Assembly (NCBI RefSeq): GCF_014642875.1
Contig: NZ_BMJC01000005.1
Location: forward strand, 779,881-843,880
Reading direction: 5' to 3'
Length of the DNA: 64,000 nt
Origin: Puia dinghuensis
GTDB taxonomy: Bacteria; Bacteroidota; Bacteroidia; Chitinophagales; Chitinophagaceae
Position numbers and translations under genes: made by a program. The notes beneath the pieces are model-generated. The model did not search any database, had not been told where the DNA came from, and saw nothing but the letters and a program-made list of their open reading frames with translations. Shown piece by piece: positions 16,633 through 26,006 of this stretch (positions within the stretch are counted from its first letter, which is position 1; every line of letters begins with the position of its first letter).

Positions 16633-18700
16633 GATGACGGTTGTTTATCTTTTTCCAGATGTCGCCGACCCGAGCGACCACCTCGGCCTTAAGCTGGTCG
16701 CGGTTGAAGGCTTGCTCATTATACATGACCTTGCTCGCCAAAAGGCTGTCGATAACGGTGTACAACAGCTCTTCGCGCAAGGTGGCGCCCAGCTGCTTTT
16801 GGGCCCTCAACTCATCTTTCAATTTGAAAAGTTCTTCCTGTTCTTCGGCGGCGAGGTTCCGTTCCCGGGCCAAAAGGGCATAATAGCGATTGAATTTCGC
16901 TTCCAGCAGCGGGTCTATCAGGCTGCTAAGGCCAAAGAATTCGGAGGCGAGAAGCTGGTCTACCCGCAAGGCCCTGGGGTCCGGCAACCCGGTGATGGGA
17001 TGAATCTTGTTATCGATGTTACGCAACAACAGGATCTCCCCTTCTTCGGCGCCTCTTAAGCAAAGGGGATGGTGGGTGGAGACGATAAAATTCAGGTTCT
17101 TGAACACCGACCGCAGTTGTTGCACGATCCTCATCTGCCACCGGGGGTGCAACTGGTTGCCCAGTTCGTCGATGAGGACGATGCCCGTCATCTTGTCCAT
17201 ATCGGCCCGGGCGCTGGACAGCTTCATCATGATGTCCACGGCGAGGATAATGGTGCTTTTGAATCCATCACTGAGTTCGGAAAATTGCTTTTCGGATTTT
17301 TTGAACATGATCTCTTCGCCCACGGTAAGCTCATTCTCCGAAAAATCGTGGGGCAGCAATTGTTTTATAGAGTAAGCGATGGTATCGAAAAACACCGGGT
17401 TGGTCTTGTGAATATATTTTAGCCATTCCGTAATATCATTCAACGGGACGATGGGCCGAAACAGGTTTTCATAGCTGATCTTCGCCTTGTCCTCATCGGG
17501 ATTGGCGCCGGCTTCATCACGGGAAAGCCGCAGCGATCCATAGCCCATGAGAAAGGAGTTGAATTCCCCCGTTTGGGTAATATCGTCTTTCGTCAATATG
17601 GTATGGAGGAAGTTGTCGCTATTCCTTTCTTTGATGATGATCTCGGCGGTTGACTGTCCCTTCCGGATGAGTTTCGGAAGCAGGGGCAGCAGCATTTTCT
17701 TGTCCGCCCGTATACCCACCGCCATCGCCTGCAGGATGGAGCTTTTCCCGACGCCGTTCTCGCCCAGCAGGAAAAGCCAGGATTTCTTTTGGGGTTCATC
17801 CTCCCTGAAAGAGATGGTGAGGTCTTCTATTCCTTTGAAATTTTGAATGCGGACCCATTCGATAGGGAAGAAGTCGTTTGTAACAAGCTCATTGGATGCG
17901 ACGATGGGGCTTTTCTCTTTTGCTGGCCCTCTTTTCATTTTCTCTTCACCAATGAAATCGACAAACTCCCGGTGCTTATCAGGCCACTTGTACACATCCA
18001 TCGAAAGCATCGCCCGTTGATAGGATATAAATTCAATTTCGGGACCTCCTACATAAATGCGCCAGAGATATTTCTTGGTGTCAAGGGATATCCGCCCTTC
18101 TTTTGGAATTTTTGCCCTCCGGTCGGCATTTGCCTGCTTCCGTGATTGCCTGAGTTCGCTCCTGTTTAGCCGTAACAGGTTGATCGTTTGATTGCCCTTC
18201 CCGGACATCGAATAAAGAAGATCCCCGCTGGTCGTAAAATGATCGGACCAGCTATCGCTACAGGGGTCAAACAACAAACAGTCCTCGATTCCAAAATCAT
18301 CGCCTTCCTTCATAGCCCGCAGTCCGGCAATAGGGAAATAATTCGCCTTATACTGTAAGCATTCCTTACAACAATAGATAAGATTGTCCCATTTGAACGT
18401 AAGCCACCAATAGCAGTCGGGGAAATAGTCGTTCTTGTCCCGGATGCCCGAATGGGGCCGGAACCGGTCGACAAAGCCGTCCGTACGCCAGTCGATCTTT
18501 CGCTCACAATACCCACATTTTTCATGAAACACCGGCCGCAACAACTCTTTCAACACTACGTCTATCTCCTCATTAAAAGGGAAGTCATACCGCCGCTGGC
18601 TTCTGTTTTCCGACCGGTAGAATTCCTCCATCTTCCCGATGGCCAGTTTCACCAGGTCTGACCGTAAATATTCGGGCTCAGGTCCCCGGTCGATTATCAT
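16619..18700 (-). CDS. ATPase with degenerate N-terminal HNH domain, PtuA-like
   Basis: 693 aa. Residues 55-120 resemble an HNH zinc fold (C62-G-Y-C65, WDNLIYCCKEC around 104-114), but the expected E-H-F-R-P reads V-D-R79-F-R-P, so the catalytic His is replaced by Arg. Residues 280-560 are an ABC/SMC-like ATPase: Walker A GENGVGKS at 312-319, signature ELSDGFKS around 474-481, Walker B GIVLIDELGNQLHP at 505-518 and the switch STHHP at 540-544. The C-terminus is coiled-coil-like. This matches PtuA/OLD-like ATPases of defence systems that license a nuclease. It overlaps the NurA-like gene by 4 bases (ATGA). Confidence 0.85.
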   Translation of the reverse strand: MIIDRGPEPEYLRSDLVKLAIGKMEEFYRSENRSQRRYDFPFNEEIDVVLKELLRPVFHEKCGYCERKIDWRTDGFVDRFRPHSGIRDKNDYFPDCYWWLTFKWDNLIYCCKECLQYKANYFPIAGLRAMKEGDDFGIEDCLLFDPCSDSWSDHFTTSGDLLYSMSGKGNQTINLLRLNRSELRQSRKQANADRRAKIPKEGRISLDTKKYLWRIYVGGPEIEFISYQRAMLSMDVYKWPDKHREFVDFIGEEKMKRGPAKEKSPIVASNELVTNDFFPIEWVRIQNFKGIEDLTISFREDEPQKKSWLFLLGENGVGKSSILQAMAVGIRADKKMLLPLLPKLIRKGQSTAEIIIKERNSDNFLHTILTKDDITQTGEFNSFLMGYGSLRLSRDEAGANPDEDKAKISYENLFRPIVPLNDITEWLKYIHKTNPVFFDTIAYSIKQLLPHDFSENELTVGEEIMFKKSEKQFSELSDGFKSTIILAVDIMMKLSSARADMDKMTGIVLIDELGNQLHPRWQMRIVQQLRSVFKNLNFIVSTHHPLCLRGAEEGEILLLRNIDNKIHPITGLPDPRALRVDQLLASEFFGLSSLIDPLLEAKFNRYYALLARERNLAAEEQEELFKLKDELRAQKQLGATLREELLYTVIDSLLASKVMYNEQAFNRDQLKAEVVARVGDIWKKINNRHHDQG

Positions 18701-20049
18701 TTCTTCACGGTTTTTTTGGCAAACTTCTCCAAGATCTTCGTCCCGGACTGGGTTGACAGAGAGATGAGCTTATTGATCACCGCGATGGGGATCAGTGCAT
18801 TCTCATAAATATCACAGCGCAGCTTCGCTATACAAAAAAGCACTTCTTGTACATTCGCAAAATCGGCAAGCTCGGGCCGATTATAATACGCAACATGGTT
18901 GTCGACGGGCATGCTCAAAACATAGACCCGGCCATCCAGTGACTTGTAGATAAGCTTTCCGCCATAATAGGTCCGTTCTCCATATTGCTGCGTTCTGGGG
19001 TCGCCCACCAGGATATAGGTATAGATATGTTTATTGTTCAACAGGAAGGCCTGACCCGGCTTTAGCTTATCCCTTATCTGCCGGGCATGATCTACAAAAG
19101 GTCCCGAGGATTCGACGCCAACAAGGTTGATATTGTTTTTGGCCCGCAGATAGCTGATCATCTTTTGCACCGGCCGGTAGATCCGGGAGGTTTCGCCGCT
19201 AAAGCTGAGGGGGCCGTCCTTTACCAATAAAAACTGGTTTACCAACCCATCCTCTATCTCCAGCAAACTTTTCATCGTATGAAGAAGCAAAAAGGTCTCG
19301 ATGACATTCTTCAGATAGCCGACTATTGCTTCCGCGCCGGTTTCATTATCCATCCGCACGAACAACAGGAATACATCCGTGAGAAAGATGTTTTTCCTGC
19401 ATTTTGGTTCGGTACATTCCCAGGAGTAATCGAGCCGCATCTTGTCCTTTTCCAGGACGATGTCGACGGTCCCGCAATGCGGGCAATGCGCCAATACGTA
19501 CTCCTGTTTGACGGTGTCGGTGCGGTATTTTTCGAAGATGAGCCAAAAGACTGTCTCCAGCAGGGGCGTATTGCCGGAGTGCTCCTTCCGGAAGAAGTCC
19601 TGGATGGAGGTTCGGACAACGGTCTTGAAATCTACACCGTCGTTTTTCAGCGCGACATTCTTTGTCGGCATCACAAACTTATCCCGCTTTATTTCCTTTA
19701 ATTTCTTTATATCGGCCGCGGCCACAAAGGGCTTCTTCTCTACATTATCGAGGTCTTCACTGACAATGACCAGGGTCCCAAACTGAAAAAAAGTCACCAG
19801 CGATGAAGGAAAACCTTCATTCACCGGCAGCGTGGTAGCCTCTCCGTCTACGGCGATAAAATAGTCAATGGTGTTGGCATCGGGATAGGCGATGTCATAT
19901 TTGAAGCTGTCATGGAATTCCACTTTCTGCGCATCCACCGGTATGGTGCAATGGGAAAGATATGCCGCCACTTCTTCGTCATTGATGATGTGGATATGGG
20001 AGGTTCTGCTTTCCCTTTCAAATTTCCCGCCTGGTGCAAAGTCTGCCAT
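18697..20049 (-). CDS. NurA-like nuclease with zinc-finger insert
   Basis: 450 aa. The N-terminal FIAVDGEATTLP (D68) and central FLLVKDGPLS (D278) resemble the acidic motifs of NurA 5'-3' nucleases, which work with HerA hexamers in DNA end resection. Between them is an inserted zinc-binding element, C189-P-H-C192 and C212-T-E-P-K-C217. The gene lies 6 bases after the HerA-type ATPase and before the ATPase/HNH pair, which strongly supports the NurA assignment. The overall sequence is divergent, so catalytic competence is not certain. Identification by motif and context, not by overall similarity. Confidence 0.7.
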   Translation of the reverse strand: MADFAPGGKFERESRTSHIHIINDEEVAAYLSHCTIPVDAQKVEFHDSFKYDIAYPDANTIDYFIAVDGEATTLPVNEGFPSSLVTFFQFGTLVIVSEDLDNVEKKPFVAAADIKKLKEIKRDKFVMPTKNVALKNDGVDFKTVVRTSIQDFFRKEHSGNTPLLETVFWLIFEKYRTDTVKQEYVLAHCPHCGTVDIVLEKDKMRLDYSWECTEPKCRKNIFLTDVFLLFVRMDNETGAEAIVGYLKNVIETFLLLHTMKSLLEIEDGLVNQFLLVKDGPLSFSGETSRIYRPVQKMISYLRAKNNINLVGVESSGPFVDHARQIRDKLKPGQAFLLNNKHIYTYILVGDPRTQQYGERTYYGGKLIYKSLDGRVYVLSMPVDNHVAYYNRPELADFANVQEVLFCIAKLRCDIYENALIPIAVINKLISLSTQSGTKILEKFAKKTVKK

Positions 20050-20055
20050 GGTATG

Positions 20056-22065
20056 TTATTTGAAAAGTTCGACCTGGATAGGCACAACAAAAGGATTGGA
20101 ATAGGTTTTCATCCGGACAAAGCCTTTGTCGTTGGCCGCGCTAAACCGGATGAGGGAATCGGCAAAATCACTGAAATCATAAAACTTCCGCAGCTCTTTC
20201 ACCTCATCTTCGTTGTTGAGATGGGCGATGAACCAGTTTTGGGTATTCTTCAGGATATTACTGGAGATGGAGCTCACCTCCTGGGTGGCATAGATCATCC
20301 CAAGGTTGAGTTTCGCCCCTTCCTTGGCTATCCGGTTATAAACCTGGCTCAGATCGTTATCTTCCTTCTTCGGAAACAGGTTGTGCGCCTCTTCGAAATA
20401 GAACTGGATAAAATTGTTCGGCCTTGCTTCGATAAACTTCTTCATGCTGCTGTTGAAGATGGCCGTACATATTTTTTCCGAATACAGCCCTTGAATATCG
20501 GGGTCGCCCTGGGAGAGATCGACGATGACGATCTTCCCACTACGGACCAACTGCTCGATCTCATTTTCGAACAGGATGTTGGCCGTGGCGGAATGGTAGT
20601 TGAGCAGGGGCTTCAACTTGATATAGCTGTTGATGGGGCTCTTTTCATCCGGGTTTCTGAACTGAGACAGGAAGCGAAGCAGGGCCTTCAGGTCGGTGTC
20701 GGCCCACTCGCGGCCATTGTTGGTTTCGTAATCTCTTAGGTAGTCCCAGTTTTTATAGTTCTTCCATACCTGGCTAAACCAGAGGACGGCTTCGTCATAG
20801 GAGATACCGTTTTTGGGGGTGATCGTTTTGCCTGAAATGATTCTCTTGTCCAGTTCGGCGCTGCCTTGGAAAAAGACTTTTTCGAGGTTGGCAGGCACGG
20901 TAAACCCGGCCAGTTTGAGACAACATCTATAGGCGGCAACCTTGCGGCTATAACTTATCTGCTGTTCGACACCTTCGGGTTTCTCGAGGTTAACGCCCAA
21001 AAAGTCCTCTACATAGTCCGATTGTTTCCCCAACTGCTTGAAATAGCCGCGGATGAGTTCGAGCCCGGCCTCAAGTTCCTGGTAAAAATTGATCTTCAGC
21101 ACCTTGAACCCTTCTTTCTCCAACACGCTATACCGAGTGACCTTTGACTTAAATTTCTCGAAAATCGCCGTCCCGTCCTGCAGGTTTTTGTTGGCATACT
21201 CTCCGTTGATGTCAAAAATTATCTGGCCCACCGGCTGCTTCGGAACTTCATTTTCGTAAAAAGGTTTCAGGTTGTCTTCGAAGCTGCCCACCGGCTGACC
21301 CATCTTGCCGTTGAGGGCGGCCGATTTGCCTGAGAGCTCTTCGGTTGCTTCGATGAGTTTCTTTACCGTATTGGACTTCCCCGTTCGGGTCATGCCAAAC
21401 AGGGCGGTGCGTTTTCCCAGGATGTCCTTGGTGTGCATATATACCCGTTCGTCCCGGATGACGTCGCCTGTCCGGCTGCTGCTATAACGCACGGTGCCGA
21501 TCTGGAAATTCGATTCCGGTTTCAGCGGCCCATCGATGTCCCGAATGTTGACGATATATTGCAGGTATTTCCCGGTGGGCTTATACACCCTGTACAGATG
21601 AGGGGAATAGAAATTCTCGACATCGGCGCCAAACTCGACCACGCCCTGCTTGTTCTTATAGAAAGTTCCCAGAATCGAACATTCGAGGCCCGAACAGCTG
21701 AATTCAAACCGCGTGAAGAGGTCTATCTGCCGGTGGTTGCCCGCCGTCTTCAATTCTTCCTTGAAATATTCAATTCGGCTGCTGATGACATTGTTGTCGG
21801 TCGGGATGGGGCAGGGCCGCAGCGCCCGCAGCAGCAGCGCCTCGTTGAGGTCTTCTTCGCCGCCAAAATCATTCTCATAGAATGCCAAAAGAAAGCAGCC
21901 CTGGGAGATGCCGCCAACCTTGTGCTTCCAGTCGTCACAGGTGAGGATGCTCGTGGTCGCGAAGTCTATTTTGAAGGGATTCCCGACAAAAGCTTCGGGT
22001 AATTTGGCCACTTCAAACAGATCGGTACCGGCGATAGTTTCAAGGGTGGTCGTCAAATCCTCCAT
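20056..22065 (-). CDS. herA: HerA-type DNA translocase ATPase
   Basis: 669 aa. An N-terminal beta-barrel-like HAS region (to about 215) is followed by a RecA-like ATPase core: Walker A GMTRTGKSNT at 224-233, FDINGEY at 284-290, KIVIVDLSQG at 511-520, Walker B FYFEEAHNLFP at 556-566, and YATQEVSSIS as sensor/arginine-finger region. HerA forms hexamers that pump DNA and pair with NurA nuclease. It is the first gene of a minus-strand operon of four genes with gaps or overlaps under 15 bases. HerA proteins recur in many anti-phage systems as well as in repair. Confidence 0.88.
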   Translation of the reverse strand: MEDLTTTLETIAGTDLFEVAKLPEAFVGNPFKIDFATTSILTCDDWKHKVGGISQGCFLLAFYENDFGGEEDLNEALLLRALRPCPIPTDNNVISSRIEYFKEELKTAGNHRQIDLFTRFEFSCSGLECSILGTFYKNKQGVVEFGADVENFYSPHLYRVYKPTGKYLQYIVNIRDIDGPLKPESNFQIGTVRYSSSRTGDVIRDERVYMHTKDILGKRTALFGMTRTGKSNTVKKLIEATEELSGKSAALNGKMGQPVGSFEDNLKPFYENEVPKQPVGQIIFDINGEYANKNLQDGTAIFEKFKSKVTRYSVLEKEGFKVLKINFYQELEAGLELIRGYFKQLGKQSDYVEDFLGVNLEKPEGVEQQISYSRKVAAYRCCLKLAGFTVPANLEKVFFQGSAELDKRIISGKTITPKNGISYDEAVLWFSQVWKNYKNWDYLRDYETNNGREWADTDLKALLRFLSQFRNPDEKSPINSYIKLKPLLNYHSATANILFENEIEQLVRSGKIVIVDLSQGDPDIQGLYSEKICTAIFNSSMKKFIEARPNNFIQFYFEEAHNLFPKKEDNDLSQVYNRIAKEGAKLNLGMIYATQEVSSISSNILKNTQNWFIAHLNNEDEVKELRKFYDFSDFADSLIRFSAANDKGFVRMKTYSNPFVVPIQVELFK

Positions 22066-22078
22066 TACCTTTTAGATT

Positions 22079-22128
22079 TAAGGGTGAGTTTATATACAAT
22101 TTACTAACCCTTAACGAATTAACCCTTA
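22079..22128 (-). promoter_or_regulatory. TAACCCTTA repeats upstream of the herA operon
   Basis: TAACCCTTA occurs at 22105-22113 and 22120-22128 (15-bp spacing). An inverted TAAGGGT lies at 22079-22085, all within 65 bases of the herA start. The arrangement suggests an operator for the operon; no binding protein is known. Confidence 0.4.
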
Positions 22129-22258
22129 GGTAATTGTTTCGCCGCAGCTATACCGCAGCGAGGTGATTTCGTCCAGTCATAAACAGGGTTCGTCCATGGT
22201 TTTTCGCACGGATTGCAACGCTGCTGTCATGGTGCAAGCTTGTCTGTCCGGCGGCGGC

Positions 22259-24643
22259 TCACTCCGTCCGCAGGCTCAGGACCGGATTGGCTCTCGCTGC
22301 ACGCAGCGCATGATAGCCTACGGTTGCCGCTGCGATGACGAGGGCGATGAGTCCCGCGCTGGCCAGCATCCACCATTTGATGTCGATGCGATAGGCGAAG
22401 TCCTGTAGCCAATTGTGCATGATCAGCCAGGCAATGGGAGTGGCGACGGCCAGGGCAACGCCGATGAGCAGCAGGAAACTGCGCGATAGCAGCCGGACAA
22501 TATCTATCACATCGGCGCCAAGGACCTTGCGGATGCCCACTTCCTTCACCCGGCGGCGGGTATATGCTGCAATGAGCCCGAACAGTCCCATGGCGGCGAT
22601 GAATACCGTGAGCAGAGCGATATAGTTGGTGGCGTTGAGGATGCCTTCCATCAGGGCGTACTGTTTGTCGATGCGGGTGTTCAGGTATTCAAAACTGAAG
22701 GCCCGACGGGTAGGTATGTCTTTGAAGGTGCCCGCCACCAGCCGGCCAATCTCCTCGCCATCACCGGGGGCCACGCGGATGCTGAGGTAAGGCGGCATCA
22801 GCTTCTGGCGGCCCATGGGCCAGAAGATCACCGGATCGATGTCCCGACTCAGATCGCCATAGTGAAAATCTTCGGTCACGCCGGCGACGGTATACACTTC
22901 CTTATCGCCTTTTGGCCGCAATTGCCGGCCGACGGCATTGGTCCAACCCATAAGCATAGCCGCACGGTGGTTGATGATGACGGTGTGACGGTCAGCGCTG
23001 TCAGTGATGCCAGAGAAGTTTTTTCCTGCGAGCAGTTTGATCCGATAGGTCTGCAGCATCCCGGCGTCAATGCTCGCCTGGCGCATGCTTTGTTCGCGGC
23101 TGGTGACAGGGTCGACAAAAATATTGAAGTTGTTGCCATAGGCGGTGGGGATGTTGTTGCTGTTGGTAAAGCCGAGGACGGCAGGGTTGTGGCGGAGGTC
23201 ATTTAACAATACATCATAGCGGGCTTCGGCGGCCTTGGGGTTGTGATAGGCCAGATCGGTATTAGCGATGAGCACATTGTCCTGGTCGAAGCCGAGGGCG
23301 GCGCCTTTCATATGACGGATCTGGCTATTGAAGATGATGGCGATGCCGATGAAGACGGTGGCAAGGGCGAACTGTAGGGTGATGAAGAGGTTGCGGGTGG
23401 TGTTCCGTTCGCGCTTTCCGGTGATCTGGCCCTTGATGGCATCTATGGCGCGCAGCGAGCCGAAGTGCAGGGCGGGAAAGCTACCCACCAGCACGACGAT
23501 GAACAGCCCGGCAATGATAAAGATGCCCAGCAATGGATAGTCATGCCGGATGTTGAGGGCGATGGTCCCAAACCGATCGCGAAGTATTTCGTTCATCATC
23601 GGTAACAGGAGGCTGCGGAAGAGCAGGAAGGCGAGGAAGAGACCGGCAAAGATGGTCATGGCGTTCTCCAGCAGGAATTGGACCATCAGATGAAGACGGC
23701 TGCTGCCCATCATTTTTCGGACGGCCATTTCTTTTTGGCGATCGAGTAGGGTCGCGGCGTTGAGGTTGATGAGATTGGCCACCATCACCAGCAAGATAAA
23801 CCCGATGGCGCCGGCAAGGGCTTTGATAAGCACCATAAAGAGGTTGCCCGATTCGGCCCGGACAAAATGCGAATACGGTGCGAGGTAGGCGGTGCAGTTG
23901 CTCACATTCTTATCGAAATTAGTCTTGACGATGCGGTTTAGCTGGGCATTTATCTTAGCCGTGTCCGCATCACGGCGCAGGAGCAGATAGTTTTCCGCAA
24001 ATCCGTTGTACCAGTTGGCCATGTCCATAAACTCCTGGTTGGTATTGATAATTTCTGCTGGTAACAGGACTTCCGGTCGGGCGGAGGTGTTGCTGGCCAC
24101 CGATTGCAGGACGCCTGTGACGGTCATCAGTACACTATCATCCCTTACCAACGTCTTGCCGATAGCGCCGGCGCCTGAACCAAAGAGTTTGGCCGCCATT
24201 TCGTGACTAAGGACAATGTTGGCCTTGTTGCGCAGGGCGGTGGCGGGGTCGCCGTATTCCAAGGGAAACGAGAAGACTCGGAAGAAGCCCGTGTCGACAA
24301 ACCAGGTTTTATCCTGGAATTCTTTGTCGCCTGCTTTCAGCCAGGGCTCCACAATAGCCTGCAGGTGCGTTCCGGCTTCGACGTCGGGGCAGGTTTGCAG
24401 GATCGTATAGAGGAAGGGGTAAGGCGTATACATGTATTCCGCGCCATCCGCGTTGCGCAGTTTTACATAGTACATGCGGTCTTTGTTTTGGAATTGACCG
24501 TTGGCTGTTACGTATTGGTAGATCATGATGGCCATGACCATGATAGCCGAGAAGCCAAGGCTGAGGCCGATGAGGTTGATGAGCGAGAAGCTCCGGCGCC
24601 GGAGTAGGCTGCGGAAGCCCGCGCGGAAGTAGATTCGTAGCAT
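22259..24643 (-). CDS. ABC transporter permease of the MacB/FtsX family
   Basis: A 794-aa inner-membrane permease with two repeats, each of a periplasmic MacB-type domain and an FtsX domain of three to four helices. It begins with the typical FRSLLRRRSFSLINLIGLSLG. The FtsX part around residues 280-420 contains the RQKEMAVRKMMGSSR coupling motif; the second near 690-780 contains RRRVKEVGIRKVLGA. Such proteins occur in Bacteroidota in large paralogous sets and export peptides or transmit stress signals with an ABC ATPase, which is not encoded adjacent. Full length, no defects. Confidence 0.9.
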   Translation of the reverse strand: MLRIYFRAGFRSLLRRRSFSLINLIGLSLGFSAIMVMAIMIYQYVTANGQFQNKDRMYYVKLRNADGAEYMYTPYPFLYTILQTCPDVEAGTHLQAIVEPWLKAGDKEFQDKTWFVDTGFFRVFSFPLEYGDPATALRNKANIVLSHEMAAKLFGSGAGAIGKTLVRDDSVLMTVTGVLQSVASNTSARPEVLLPAEIINTNQEFMDMANWYNGFAENYLLLRRDADTAKINAQLNRIVKTNFDKNVSNCTAYLAPYSHFVRAESGNLFMVLIKALAGAIGFILLVMVANLINLNAATLLDRQKEMAVRKMMGSSRLHLMVQFLLENAMTIFAGLFLAFLLFRSLLLPMMNEILRDRFGTIALNIRHDYPLLGIFIIAGLFIVVLVGSFPALHFGSLRAIDAIKGQITGKRERNTTRNLFITLQFALATVFIGIAIIFNSQIRHMKGAALGFDQDNVLIANTDLAYHNPKAAEARYDVLLNDLRHNPAVLGFTNSNNIPTAYGNNFNIFVDPVTSREQSMRQASIDAGMLQTYRIKLLAGKNFSGITDSADRHTVIINHRAAMLMGWTNAVGRQLRPKGDKEVYTVAGVTEDFHYGDLSRDIDPVIFWPMGRQKLMPPYLSIRVAPGDGEEIGRLVAGTFKDIPTRRAFSFEYLNTRIDKQYALMEGILNATNYIALLTVFIAAMGLFGLIAAYTRRRVKEVGIRKVLGADVIDIVRLLSRSFLLLIGVALAVATPIAWLIMHNWLQDFAYRIDIKWWMLASAGLIALVIAAATVGYHALRAARANPVLSLRTE

Positions 24644-24766
24644 AGGCAGTGGTGTTGCCGGTGCTGCATCAGTTTCTATGCCAGTTTTGCAAATGGCTGG
24701 CCGTCAAAGGGCTGGCTGAATGTTCACGGCGCCGATTGACCGGTTTTACCGACCGGGGTGTACGGT

Positions 24767-25357
24767 TTACCGCATCTTCTTCGCCTCCCCTTCGCCGTCC
24801 GTGCGCCAATTCACGCCATCATCGGAGAATTGTATTTTGTATATGTAACTGGACGGACTGGTGAAGATATTCAGCGTGCGGTTATATACCTTCTTCCCAT
24901 TTTCGGTATACTCGCCGTTGTAGAAGAGCGTGTCGCCCCGATAGGTAACGGGCGTTGAAAAAGGCTGCATACCCGGAATGCCCACGAGGCTCAAGGTATA
25001 ATCATCCTTGTCGGGGTTATAATGATAGATGGAGAGGTTGTTGGTTTCGCGGCCATCGCGGTTTATCACCTGATCGGCGATGAGATACTTGCCGTTGGGC
25101 GACCACTGAATGGTATTTATCGCGGTGATCTTGTCTTTGTGCGTGGCGTCGACGGTGCTTTCGCCTTTCCAGGTGCCGATGAAGACGCCGAGTTTTTTCA
25201 GGCCGGGCTGCGTGAGGACGCGGGCGGTGGCGCCCCCTGCGGACTGGACCCGGGCTGACTGGGCGGGTTGGGCTGGATTGGTCGTCTGGGCATGCGCGGG
25301 AGCGTAAATGGCGGCCGCCAATAAACAAGCAATGGTTAGTTTGGTCATTTTTTTCAT
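24767..25357 (-). CDS. Secreted DUF1579-like protein
   Basis: 196 aa with signal peptide (MKKMTKLTIACLLAAAIYAPAHA). The mature part contains LKKLGVFIGTWKGES, the start of the lipocalin-like fold seen in DUF1579-type proteins, followed by alternating beta strands (SPNGKYLIADQVI, YTLSLVGIPGMQPF). Probably a periplasmic small-molecule binding barrel; the ligand is unknown. It is divergent from the next gene, with only about 34 bases between the starts, so the two promoters overlap. Confidence 0.7.
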   Translation of the reverse strand: MKKMTKLTIACLLAAAIYAPAHAQTTNPAQPAQSARVQSAGGATARVLTQPGLKKLGVFIGTWKGESTVDATHKDKITAINTIQWSPNGKYLIADQVINRDGRETNNLSIYHYNPDKDDYTLSLVGIPGMQPFSTPVTYRGDTLFYNGEYTENGKKVYNRTLNIFTSPSSYIYKIQFSDDGVNWRTDGEGEAKKMR

Positions 25358-25391
25358 AGTTTGTGTTCCTTAAATATACAAAACACCGTCG

Positions 25392-25931
25392 ATGAAATAC
25401 CTCCTCTCTTTGCTGACCGTTCTCCTTAGCCTTTCCGCTTTTGGCCAGACAGTCCTAGATAGCGGACCCGGATTCAAAGTGATCGAAGAAGACACCCTCA
25501 GTCTAAAAGGGTATAGGCTCACCGCTGTTTACTACCCACTAAAGGAAGGTTTCAACAACAAGAAGGACGCCGGGAAGCCTACCACGCAGATGGTCGAGAT
25601 GGCCATCAACTTCCATCCCTCCGATGCCTATCTCCTCACCGGCAAGGAGGAAGTGATCAAAACGATCCTCATACAATACCATCCCAAGCCGCAATTCCTG
25701 GCCATGAACCCCGGCACCTTTCAAATGACTCCCTATCCCAACCCGCTGCAAGGCGATGTCAGTGAGAACCTGGCTAAGGAACTCATCAAGGCCGGCTATG
25801 ACCCTGCGGCCAGGATACAGGATGGGAAGCTCACCTTCAACAACAAACAGTACACGATTATCCCCAACAGCGCTATCAAACAAGCCGTGATCCAGTTGAT
25901 CCGGGCTCAGCATTGGGCCGGTGGCCGGTGA
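25392..25931 (+). CDS. Secreted hypothetical protein
   Basis: 179 aa with a signal peptide (MKYLLSLLTVLLSLSAFGQ) and a soluble mature part rich in beta strand and Lys/Pro. No family is recognised. It is divergent from the DUF1579-like gene. Its stop lies 75 bases before the GntR regulator gene, so co-transcription with the mannoside genes cannot be excluded but is not indicated. Confidence 0.65.
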   Translation: MKYLLSLLTVLLSLSAFGQTVLDSGPGFKVIEEDTLSLKGYRLTAVYYPLKEGFNNKKDAGKPTTQMVEMAINFHPSDAYLLTGKEEVIKTILIQYHPKPQFLAMNPGTFQMTPYPNPLQGDVSENLAKELIKAGYDPAARIQDGKLTFNNKQYTIIPNSAIKQAVIQLIRAQHWAGGR

Positions 25932-26006
25932 GGCGCGGCAGAAATATTTGGCCGTTTCGGGTTTTCCCCGCACCTTTAATATGTCTGAACATACCAACAA
26001 ACTATC

